DNA of 64,000 nucleotides from positions 496,001 to 560,000 of the forward strand of contig BCHX01000003.1 in assembly GCA_001599755.1 (NCBI GenBank), written 5' to 3'. Shown here in pieces: positions 55,288 to 64,000 of the stretch. A program made the translations under genes and the position numbers. The DNA comes from Gliomastix tumulicola. Its lineage: Eukaryota; Ascomycota; Sordariomycetes; Hypocreales; Bionectriaceae. Numbering within the stretch: the first letter of the stretch is position 1; every line of letters starts with the position of its first letter. Below the pieces are notes generated by a model, which saw only the letters and a program-made list of their open reading frames with translations, was not told the DNA's origin and did not search any database.

Positions 55288-55320
55288 ATGGTGGCGCTTG
55301 TCAGACACTCGCAATCATGA
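55288..55320 (+). promoter_or_regulatory. uORF overlapping the FAD synthase start (ATGA)
   Basis: An upstream ATG at 55288 in an ideal context (CACCATGG) opens ten codons (MVALVRHSQS) and stops at TGA 55318-55320. The main ATG is 55317-55319, so stop and start overlap as ATGA. Ribosomes ending the uORF could restart on the main AUG, giving translational control of FAD synthase. Confidence 0.6.
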
Positions 55321-56549
55321 CGGTATCACTGCACAGCGACTCCTCTTCTACTACTACAATCACGACCACGACCACGACCACCTACCAACAGGCCAATGGC
55401 TACTACCCCGCCAAACCCACCACGGCCGGCGACGCGTCCCCGACGACAACGATCCCGGATGCGCAGTCCGCGCTCTACGATGTCTGCGAGGCGCTGAAGG
55501 ACAAGCTCGAGGCCTTCCTGGCGGAGGAGCCCGAGACGGAGCTGCTGCGGAATGTGCAGGCCAGGTTGCGGGTGTCGATGGAGCTGACGGAAGAGTCGCT
55601 GAGGAAGTACCGGTACGAAGAACACCTACCTCGGCATTGCGACCACGGCTCAAGACCCGGCTGAATGCTGACACTCGCGGGTGCAGGTTGGACCAGATCG
55701 CCATATCATGGAATGGGGGCAAAGACTGTGAGTGGCACTGCACTCCCACGGGCGATGTTTGACCACGGTTCCCGCTGACTCGACATCGGACAAACAGGCC
55801 TAGTCATGCTCGTCATCTGCCTCGCCGCCATTGCCCGGTGCTACCCCCGTCCCGAGTCCTCGTCCTCCTTCCCCGACAAGCTCCCGGCCGTCTATATCGT
55901 CTCCGCCCACCCGTTCCCGGAGGTCGACGACTTCGTGGAGAAGTACAGCGCCGAGTACCACCTAGACACATCGCGGTTCATGGCATCGATGAAGGATGGC
56001 CTCGCGGAATTCCTGAAGGAGAACAAGGACATAGAGGCTGTGTTCGTGGGGACGAGGCGGACGGATCCGTTTGGCGACAAGTTGAAGGCGTTTGATCCCA
56101 CAGACTCGGGGTGGCCGCCGGTGATGCGGCTGCACTCGATACTAGACTGGCGGTTAGGTATGTTACGGGCTGCCCTTGTGCTTTCTGAGTTGATGAGTTC
56201 CCCATAACTGACTGACCTTTTAATAGCCGAGATCTGGACAGTGAGTTGACCGAGGCAAATGGGACAGAGGCAATTGACCCAATACTGACTCCCAGTAGTT
56301 TATCAGACATCTAGACATCCCATACTGCTCGCTATACGACCAGGTAAGGACGATCCTGCAAGTATCTCGTGGCTGTTCACTGACATTGGCTCTCATTAGG
56401 GATACACAAGTCTAGGCGGAATGCTGAATACTCATCCGAACCCGAGGTTGAAGAAGGATAAATCAGACGATCCGGCGAAGGGTGAGGAGTACCTACCAGC
56501 CTATGAGCTGACTGATGATGATGACGAGCGACTGGGCCGCTACAAGTAA
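55317..56549 (+). CDS. fad1: FAD synthase (FMN adenylyltransferase)
   Basis: Six exons, 55317-55612, 55687-55727, 55798-56157, 56227-56240, 56299-56343 and 56400-56549, give 301 residues, close to yeast Fad1. The enzyme transfers AMP from ATP to FMN. The PAPS-reductase-like P-loop is DQIAISWNGGKDCLVMLV, assembled from exons 2 and 3. FVGTRRTDPFGDKLKAFDPT gives the conserved GTRRTDP motif, and HSILDWRLAEIWTFIRHLDI spans three exons. The end is GYTSLGGMLNTHPNPRL. Exon 4 is only 14 bases. The N-terminal 50 residues are Thr/Ser-rich, coded in part by ACN repeats. A uORF overlaps the start (separate entry). Confidence 0.93.
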
Positions 56550-57241
56550 AGCTTGGATATGAAGGGCTTTGCGTTTTGGTTTTTACGACGGCTTACTGTT
56601 TTTTTTTTTTTTTTGGAATAAAGGATATAGACACATACACTTAACTCCAGAGTCACGACTTGTACGCATCAAACTCCTGAATGTGATGTGATTGGACCTC
56701 ATATTGGTAGTATCTCGGAAACACTTCCGGCCGGTGGTGACGACTGTTGGAGCGGAGATGCTTCCCCGATGTGATGTCTAATTTTGGAACAAAACGACAG
56801 ATTTTGAGTTGCATCCAGCGTTTCAATGGGATCTCGTATCGTGCAGAATATATAGTACATGCGTGCGTGGACGTGTGGAGCATTGGGGGCTGTGAGCATG
56901 CGTGGCCTTCAGCTGGTCCGTCTAGAGAGGTAGGAAGACGTGCCGTTGCGGAGTCGTATCGATTCATGGGACGTTTATTCAGGTCCAATGAGGACGGACT
57001 GCGAAAACTGTCTCTTGACAAGTACACACCACCGATGTCGTCTCACAATTCCTTGCCCTCCTGATCAACGTCCATCTGGCACTCACCTTTGCTGTGAGGC
57101 TGAGCATCAACACGAGGTCATGAAAGCAAGCCGCGACTCCCAAAAGAAGACGCCAAATCGCAAATTCTGAGACTGTCCCCCTTGCGTATGATTACTTCCG
57201 AACACGCAAGAAGCTCCCCGAATTCAACAAACCCCTCTCAC
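56550..57241. other. Convergent intergenic region
   Basis: A run of about 18 T lies near 56600 in the FAD synthase 3' flank. No gene seen. Confidence 0.5.
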
Positions 57242-57767
57242 TCACGCCCTATCAAAGCCACCCGCTGGCAGACCCTCCGACGTGAGCGGATGGAACTCGA
57301 ACTCGCCGTCGAAGAGCTCCGAGTCTCGGTAATACTTATCGGCCCATCGTTTGACGTGCTCCGAGCTCGTATGGATCTTGTAAGCCTCGCGGCTTGCGAA
57401 TCTGCGCCCTCCTTGTCAGAATAGATTTGCCCCCCCCCCCCCCCTATAGAGCGCTTCGGTGTCATCCTGCTCATGTGGTGGTGGTGGTGGTGGTGGTGGC
57501 AAGGATGCTCACTTTTCGACACAGACGAATTCATCCTTGCCCTCCGTCTTCCAGAAGCGGTAGATGTGTGCCCCGGGCTCTTTCGTCAGTGTATCTTTGG
57601 CGACTTCGTTTAGGGAGTCGTAAACCTGATTGAGCAGTGTAAGTCGTTGGGCAGAGATCACTTAATAAGTCGTGGGGCCTCTCACACACCTCCTTGGCTT
57701 TCCCGGGCTTGATCCGTATGGTACACACGGACCAGTACGCTTCCTGGTCATGGGTAGTTGAGCTCAT
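57242..57767 (-). CDS. Small ABM-fold (antibiotic biosynthesis monooxygenase-like) protein
   Basis: Three exons, 57690-57767, 57513-57625 and 57242-57401, give 116 residues. The pattern EAYWSVCTIRIKPGKAKE, DTLTKEPGAHIYRFWKT, DEFVCVEKFASREAYKIHTS and SEHVKRWADKYYRDSEL is that of dimeric ferredoxin-like ABM-domain proteins: a strand, a long helix, a strand ending in F/E, then the HxxS helix. Members include cofactor-free oxygenases and proteins of unknown role, so no reaction is assigned. Intron 2 holds a CCA run and a tract of about 17 G (sense strand). Confidence 0.75.
57430..57446. repeat. Poly-C homopolymer in intron of ABM gene
   Basis: About 17 C on the plus strand, next to a TGG triplet run at about 57475-57499, both inside intron 2 of the ABM-fold gene. 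Exact length is uncertain. Confidence 0.75.
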
Positions 57768-59088
57768 TGTTGTGACAGGATGTATGTGTATTGCTGATAC
57801 CTTAATGAGTAAACGTAAACGGTCTCACGATCAAATTGAAGAATAAATCGAGCCTGGAAAACAAACCCAACTCGGCGTTGTGAGGAGAACCTTTTATGAC
57901 CTTCAAATCGGTGTTGCCGGCGGTCGCATGCTCAAACTTTGGGCTTAGGTCTCACGTCGCCAGTAAGCTGACCGACGATCGAATCGATCGCTCAGGGCCA
58001 CGAGATATTCACCGACTGGCGAGATCATGGCGTCCCTCCTCTCACGGAGGGTTTCATTTCACGGCGATTGAACTTCGCGGTTGTCCATCACGCAGGTTGG
58101 CTGTAGTTCTGTGGGCCGGTCGAGCATGAGGCGGGCAGCCCGGGCTTTGCTTTGAGCTCCCGTACCCTGTTCATTCATTGCGGTTGGTCGACATTGAGGA
58201 AGAAGTCACGCCATCTGAGCGTCGTAACGCACATTTCGTTGGGAACCCGTGTCTGAAATGCCCTGCTGATCCGTCACAGGATATCCCGCTGTATATATGA
58301 AGCCCGAGCGCGTGGCCGGCTAGTTGACTTTTTTTTTCTTTTTTCGAGGGCAGCGTCAACGGAAACATGTCTTGTCTCGGGGGGGCAGACCAGAGACAGA
58401 AATAGTGGCCAATGAGAGACATGGAGGTTTGTTTCGGATGGGCTGGGAGCGGGGAAAGAACGTGGCGCCAGCCACACTCATCATGTTGGCTGGAATGTTA
58501 CTTCCGTCGGGGGACTGACGTTTGGTCAGACTGAGGCACTCGCGGATACGGATACGACGAGGAATAACCAGTAAGCCGTATTGGCTTTCTTCTATCGCAA
58601 ACTATGAAGCATGATCATTTTTGATCTGGAGCCTGAGATGAGCGATCTGGGATGGCAAGACTTGGCGCTTGGCCCAGGGTGCATGTGGCCGATAGCAGTT
58701 TAGAGCATAACCAGGGGGTGGTGGCGGTGGAACCAGCGAGGGGAGCCAGCGTCATGGAGTTTGGTTTGGCTCCCACACGGAGGAAGCCGCCCGTCAGTGG
58801 TTGTGACGTCCATGGCACATGGAGTGTGAGAGGGTTGCGCTGGTGCGAAGTGCCGCTGAGGTCGAACTGGCTAAGATCTTCCCATCCCATGACACGGGTC
58901 GCAATCTATCACTGCAACCATCTCGATATCCTCCCTCCCCGCGATGGATGATGCAAGGCCAGAGACTGCATCACTAGTCTTCCAGCCGAGGCAGACACAG
59001 TGGACGCTATGCCACTCGCTCTCGAGTCTAGACCACAGGATGCCGACGGGACACTCACAGTGATACGAGCTAAATGCGTGTGCTCTGT

Positions 59089-59120
59089 GGAGAGAGAGAG
59101 AGAGAGAGGGAGAGAGAGGG
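59089..59120. repeat. GA microsatellite
   Basis: GA repeats with a few GGG interruptions on the plus strand, in the intergenic region before the NIPA-type gene. Confidence 0.75.
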
Positions 59121-59580
59121 GACCCGAAAGAAGGCACCAAAAGAGAGTTCTCAGCCCCCCTGTTTAATATAGGTCAAGTCCCCGTTGCAACGTTGTGGAG
59201 GCCGCTGGAGGAGGAGCCTGCAGGCACTTTAACCAGCCCTCCAAGCCAACGGTTTAGCGCCACCAGCTGGAGCTGAAGAACCTGTGACGCCGAGTTGCAA
59301 CCAACGGCAGCAAAAATGCAACTGTTACTGTTGCTGCAGGCCCGATTCCTCTCAGGAACACCAGCACTAACAAATCGCACTAGCGGCTGCTGATGACGCT
59401 CGCTCTCCCCCTGGTCTGCTTTGGTTTGGGGGTTTAACTACCTAGAAGGCTAGAAGGGGGGACCTTCTTAAAACAAGGAAGCAGCCCCTCAAAACAGGAA
59501 CAGGGGATTATCGATTCTCGCCCACTCTCCGACTTCCTGCGTTGTGTTCTCGAGTGTCTTTCTCAATTCTTGCCTGTTGA

Positions 59581-59625
59581 ATGCCCAATTCCCATTTGAC
59601 CATGGCAGTGCGCAGGGTTTCGTGA
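59581..59625 (+). promoter_or_regulatory. uORF in leader of NIPA-type gene
   Basis: ATG at 59581 opens 14 codons ending at TGA 59623-59625. An internal ATG at 59602 in the strong context ACCATGG would give seven residues. It lies about 320 bases before the main start, so it would matter only if transcription starts further upstream. Confidence 0.35.
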
Positions 59626-59945
59626 AAAAATACAGCATCCTTTTTCCAAACCCCTTGTGCCTAACGATTCTTTTATTCTTGAACCTGCTTATTGCTTTTT
59701 GTATATTTCGTCTCCTTTTTTTCTATTATTTCCTTGGATCTCCGACCCTTGTCCTTGGCTGCTTATCCTTATCGTCGTCGTTGGCCCCGAAACCTCAGCA
59801 TTTGTTTACTTCCGAACTCCTGAGCTTCAGTCTTCAACGAACGCCCCCTTTGCCACGACAGCCACATGTAATCGCCGTCTCTCGAGCCTCGACAAACCTC
59901 CTCCCTCCTCTCCTCCGATATATCCTCCTCCTCCTTCTACCCGCC

Positions 59946-61935
59946 ATGGAGATGGAGCACATGCTCCTGGACCGCTCGGGCGGTCCCCTCGGCGGCAACC
60001 CAGACGAGCGACCTCCCTTCTACAAAGCCGTCGGCATCGGCCTCGCCATCGGCTCCGGCGTCTTCATCGGCACGTCCTTCGTCCTCAAGAAGGTCGGCCT
60101 GCTGAGGGCCAACGAGAAGTACAACGAGGTCGCCGGCGAAGGGTACGGCTACCTGCGCAACGCCTACTGGTGGGGGGGCATGACGCTCATGATCATCGGC
60201 GAGATCTGCAACTTCGTCGCCTACGCCTTCACCGACGCCATCCTCGTCACGCCGCTGGGCGCCCTGTCCGTCGTCATCACCACTGTCCTGTCGGCCATCT
60301 TCCTGAAGGAGCGGCTGAGCATGGTCGGGAAAGTGTCGTGTTTCCTGTGCATCGTCGGGTCCGTCGTCATCGTTATGAATGCGCCGTCCAACTCGGCTGT
60401 TAAGGATATCCAGGAGATGCAGAGCTACGTCATCACGCCGGGCTTCCTCTCGTACAGCGGCGTCATCATCATCGGCTCCGTGATCACGGCGTTCTGGGCC
60501 GGCCCGCGGTGGGGGAGCAAGAACATGCTGGTGTACATCTCGATTTGCAGCTGGGTCGGCGGGCTGAGCGTTGTCGCTACGCAGGGACTCGGTGCGGCCA
60601 TCATTGCGTGGATTGGCGGGAAGCCGCAGTATAAGGAGTGGTTCATGTGGGTGTTGTTCGTCTTCGTCATCGGCACGCTCCTGGTTGAGATTGTCTACCT
60701 CAATGTAAGTGCTCCAGTGCTGCTGTTGATGTGTGAAAAGGAACAGGAACAGGAACAGGAACTGACTCCCAACGCAGAAAGCATTGAACCTCTTCAACGC
60801 CGCCCTCGTCACGCCGACCTACTACGTATACTTCACGAGCACGACCATTATAACGTCCGCCATTCTCTTCCAGGGTTTCAAGGGCACGGTCGAGCAGATC
60901 GTCAGTGTCGTGCTCGGTTTCCTCACCATCTGCTCAGGCGTCGTCCTTCTTCAGCTCTCGAAAGCGGCCAAGGATGTGCCGGACGCCGCCGTCTTCACGG
61001 GCGATCTGGATCAGATACAGACGATTGCCGAGCAGGAACAGCCAGAGACGGAACCCAAAGCCGACGCCATCCGAGGCGCCGCCGCTATCGTCCGACGAAT
61101 CTCGCACGCCCGACTCAAGATGGAGGAGAACGAGCTCAGGCGGCTGCACGAGGAGAAGATGGCCGAGGCTATGCAGCCCATCAACGAAGACGGCACCCCG
61201 GCGCCGGAATATGAGTGGGACGGACTGAGGAGGAGACGGACCATGACCGTCGGCTCGCGGCACAGGCCACACACAGCGAGCACGACGCCAGCAGGAGCAC
61301 CGCCCATGCCCACGCCCTCGCCGCAACCGCCACGCAGCCCCCATCCGCCGCTGGGCATGTCGCGCTTCCCGGACGACTACGACGAGGAAGACTACGGGCA
61401 GCACCACGATGACCGGAGCTCGTTCCTGTCTAGCATCGCAGGGACCATCCGCGGCGGGAGACACCGATCACGGACCACGGCGACGCTCCCGACTTACGTG
61501 GAGGAGTACCGCTCGGACAAGGAGGTCCGCAGCCCGATGCACCCCGTCCCGCTAACGGACATCGAGACGCCCCATCCCAAGAACGAGGGCGACGACGAGG
61601 CAGACGCCTACTACGGCAAGACGCGCGAGCACCAGTTCCCGCCGCTCGACACGTCCTACCGCGGCCACAGCTCCGGCGGCCCCTCCAACAAGAGCAGCCA
61701 CAGCCTCAAGCCCCCGACGCCGCCGCCGCACACGGCTAGGCGCCAGTTCTCCTTCAACAAGGTCTTCCGCAAGCAGAGCACGCCGACCGAGGAAGAGCGC
61801 GCGGGTCTCGTCAAGGACGACGGCAGCGGCGATGGCGGCGACGGCGAGAACTCGAGTCCGGGCGGGTATGACCGCGACGACCGTGACGACAGCAAGCGGG
61901 CGGGAGGAGGAGGCCCCGGCGAGGCCTTCATCTGA
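59946..61935 (+). CDS. NIPA-type magnesium transporter
   Basis: Two exons, 59946-60704 and 60778-61935, give 638 residues; GCCATGG is a good start context. The first 330 residues carry nine hydrophobic segments of the NIPA (DUF803) Mg2+ transporter family: YKAVGIGLAIGSGVFIGTSF with FVLKKVGLLRA, YWWGGMTLMIIGEICNFVAY, TDAILVTPLGALSVVITTVL, FLKERLSMVGKVSCFLCIVG, QLGAAI-like YATQ region, and VTPTYYVYFTSTTIITSAIL. These mediate Mg2+ uptake or redistribution across plasma or endosomal membranes. The C-terminal 300 residues are cytosolic and disordered, with a coiled-coil-prone stretch (RISHARLKMEENELRRLHEE), Pro/His/Arg-rich parts and an acidic-Gly end; this long tail is usual in filamentous fungi. 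Confidence 0.9.
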
Positions 61936-62577
61936 TATAGATTTTTTCTCTCTTTTTTTTTGGTTCTGTGCGAAGCTCGAAAACATTCATGCTCATTAGC
62001 GATGACATATCTTGGGTCAAGAACACGGAGTTGGCGGCGTTGTTTGACGGTGCATATGACGAGTTGGATATGCTGCTGTATGGCGTTGGAGCTTCCGATC
62101 ATTGGGCAATATAAGGGAATAGACGGTTCCGGGAGCGTGGTATGCATGCATGCATGAATGCAACTGTTAGGGACACGGCAAATGGCGGAATATGAAATAT
62201 CTGTCATCTTGAGACGATAACTGCGTGTGAAATATGTAAAGTGAAGTGAGATTCAGAACATAATGAAACAGCCTGAACTCCATAAACTGGCTAGACTGGA
62301 ATGCAATAACGCCTCGCCATCCGTGAAATGCGCGCTTCGTGAGATCTTCTGACATCGCGCAAGGTACCCAAATTTGAAAAGCTTCTTCTGGAAGTCAAAG
62401 AATACCTCCAACAGCCTTGTGAGATGATGATGACGGAGAGGAGTTGGTGTAGAAGTGGAATGCAAAGATACGTACGGGTTGCCCCCTTTGCCAGCCACAT
62501 GGTTGACTTGAGCCGTGTGTAGATAGATCCAACACACAAAGGATCCTATCGCCCAAGTGTTGTTTTCGTACACCTGT
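61936..62577. other. Convergent intergenic region
   Basis: 3' flanks of the NIPA-type and U-box genes. No gene seen. Confidence 0.5.
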
Positions 62578-63543
62578 CTACCAATCGTAGGCCCAGCCGT
62601 TGTCGTTTAGGTACCATTCGCAGGCTTGTCTAAGGGAGAGATTGGGTCGGAGCTCGTTCTTCGTGAGAGGCTGGCGGGTTACGGGGTCGATGGCGTTGGC
62701 ACTGATCGCTGCCATGATGGAGGAGCGCTGGTATGATCGACCAGAAAGAGTCTGCGATGTGTTAGTAATCGTGTATATATCTGCACCATTGGAAAAAAGA
62801 AGGGGCACATACGATGACTGGGTCGGTCATGACATCAAATGTGATATCATCCATCAGCCAATCCGGCACCTCCCGCGCCTTATCCTCGTCTTTTCTCGCC
62901 TTCTCGAAAATCTCCCTGATCTGGCTCATCTTCTTGTCCGACTCTTCCCACACAGTCTTCTTGTCGACCTCGCTGCCGTCACCCGACGCGACGGTCTCGT
63001 CCCGGTCCCTGGCCAGCAGCGCCAGCACTTCGGCTTCGAGGTCCCTGTATTCTCGGGCACGCACGCGCTCGGCGTTGCGCCACCGCTCGGTCTTGCACTG
63101 CAGAAGCCAGTCGTGCGTCATGGAAAGAGACTTGTCCTCGCCTATGTCGCGGCAGACGGCGTAGGCGGTCAGGGCCTCCTTCGAGGCTGTCTGGTAGTCG
63201 CCGAGGGCGGCGAGGGACTTGGAGAGGAAGTAGTGGGCTTTGACGCTGGCCAGGTTGCCGGCGATGCACGCGTTGCAGTCGGAGACGACGCCCTCGTGGT
63301 TGCCCAGGTTGAAGCGGCACATGGCGCGGTTCGTGTAGAGGCTCGTGAAGGTCGGATCCAGGACGAGGCTGGGGTGAGCAAGTTAGTTAGTTAGTTGGGT
63401 CTGGGAGATGGTAGAAACGGGGCGACTGACGCTCTGGAGTAGAAGCTTTCTGCGCCGGCATAGTCTTTCTTTGAGAAGAGACGATTGCCCTCGGCCTTGA
63501 GGTTCATAACCTCATTTGCAGTCTCCATATCTCTGCTCACCAT
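62578..63543 (-). CDS. TPR and U-box E3 ubiquitin ligase, CHIP/STUB1-like
   Basis: Three exons, 63431-63543, 62813-63368 and 62578-62751, give 280 residues; a second Met at residue 6 is an alternative start. The N-terminal TPRs contain NLKAEGNRLFSKKDYAGAES, TFTSLYTNRAMCRFNLGNHE and KAHYFLSKSLAALGDYQTAS, as in the Hsp70/Hsp90-binding TPR domain of CHIP. A charged coiled-coil follows (SDKKMSQIREIFEKARKDED). The U-box is the last 80 residues: DDITFDVMTDPVITLSGRSY, with DPVTRQPLTKNEL and the final LRQACEWYLNDNGWAYDW. The order and length match CHIP, which ubiquitinates chaperone-bound clients. Confidence 0.9.
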
Positions 63544-64000
63544 GTTGACGGAGATCTGGCAGTGATGTCTTTTGTTGGGAGGATGACGGTCGCCCGAAAG
63601 TGAAGCTCGGCGAAATAATTACCCCACGATAGAGGGGCAATGTGGCGATTCAAATAGCCAGCTCACGTGTGTAACCAATCGGTGACGCTGGGCAAGAAAA
63701 AAACTGTCGCCCGGGTGAAACAAAGCTGATTCCAGGCTTGTGTAATCGAGCCCAAGCGCCGCTTGAAAGAGAGAAGATGTGTCCCTCAGCTGGGTGGATG
63801 GTCGTTGCGGATTGCGTGTCGCTGACAGCTGGGCGAACTCCGCACGAAGAATGCCTTGGTGGAACAGCAGCCAGCAGCTAAGAGGACCCTGAACAGCTAG
63901 TGAGAGACGGAGTGTAGGACAAGGTCTTGGTGACTCGCAGCTTCCAGCGGTCACGCTTTAACAAAACAGAGCTCTGGAGGATGGTGGCCTGATGGACGGA
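63544..64000. other. Upstream region of the CHIP-like gene, window edge
   Basis: No gene seen. It probably holds the promoter of the minus-strand CHIP-like gene. Confidence 0.45.

Larger units (their letters stand above)
57768..59945. other. Long divergent intergenic region
   Basis: No supported gene in 2.2 kb. A GA dinucleotide run lies near 59089-59120. From about 59540 the plus strand is a T/C-rich leader of the NIPA-type gene, with an upstream ORF (separate entry). The frame open from 59544 into the gene has no ATG in frame before 59946. Confidence 0.5.

Noticed and set aside
59544..59945. N-terminal extension of the NIPA-type protein
   Set aside because: The frame is open but has no ATG in it, and the composition is that of a T/C-rich leader.
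1..64000. CRISPR arrays, operons and other bacterial features
   Set aside because: Introns and families are fungal; no direct-repeat/spacer pattern is present.

Overview
The window is nuclear DNA of a filamentous ascomycete (Pezizomycotina, most likely a Sordariomycete; the species cannot be read from the sequence). The evidence is short 50-80 nt introns with GTRNGT donors, CTAAC/CTGAC branch points and AG acceptors, GC-rich exons, genes about 2-3 kb apart on both strands, and fungal families: a TRI12-type MFS pump, a cAMP-receptor-like GPCR, F-box proteins, a CorA-like giant protein and DUF6314. No rRNA, tRNA, CRISPR array or intact transposon was recognised. Exon boundaries were worked out by hand from splice signals and reading phase; every multi-exon model below closes in frame.

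Layout. 0.4-2.8 kb: an F-box gene interrupted by an in-frame TAG. 3.9-11.7 kb: a run of metabolic genes (DHA1-type MFS exporter, D-2-hydroxyacid dehydrogenase, flavin monooxygenase fused to DUF6314, and a divergent NAD(P)-binding reductase) that could form a small tailoring or export neighbourhood without a backbone enzyme. 12.1-13.7 kb: a cAMP-receptor-like GPCR whose TAG stop is followed by 75 open codons in the same frame. 14.7-20.5 kb: hotdog thioesterase, C2-domain protein, TRI12-type MFS pump. 23.0-29.5 kb: FKBP12 in six exons, then a ten-exon, 1588-residue CorA-like protein with a 27-bp coding minisatellite. 31.1-43.7 kb: housekeeping genes (ubiquitin E1, glutathionyl-hydroquinone reductase, an eIF4E-binding protein and Sec1). 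44.7-49.3 kb: F-box membrane protein, exonuclease V, small G-patch protein. 50.0-52.5 kb: an unrecognised acidic protein with repeated WL-S motifs, and a secreted GPI-type protein with a His/Asp-rich linker. 55.3-63.5 kb: FAD synthase with an overlapping uORF, an ABM-fold protein, a NIPA-type Mg2+ transporter and a CHIP-like TPR/U-box ligase.

The observation I rate highest is that two unrelated genes (F-box and GPCR) are each interrupted by an in-frame TAG followed by plainly coding sequence in the same frame. In both, the TAG opens a predicted five-base hairpin loop with its A at loop position 2. This matches what is known of stage-specific A-to-I mRNA editing (UAG to UGG) in Sordariomycete fruiting bodies. 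Recent pseudogenisation, readthrough or sequence error are the alternatives, and the F-box gene may carry further lesions downstream.
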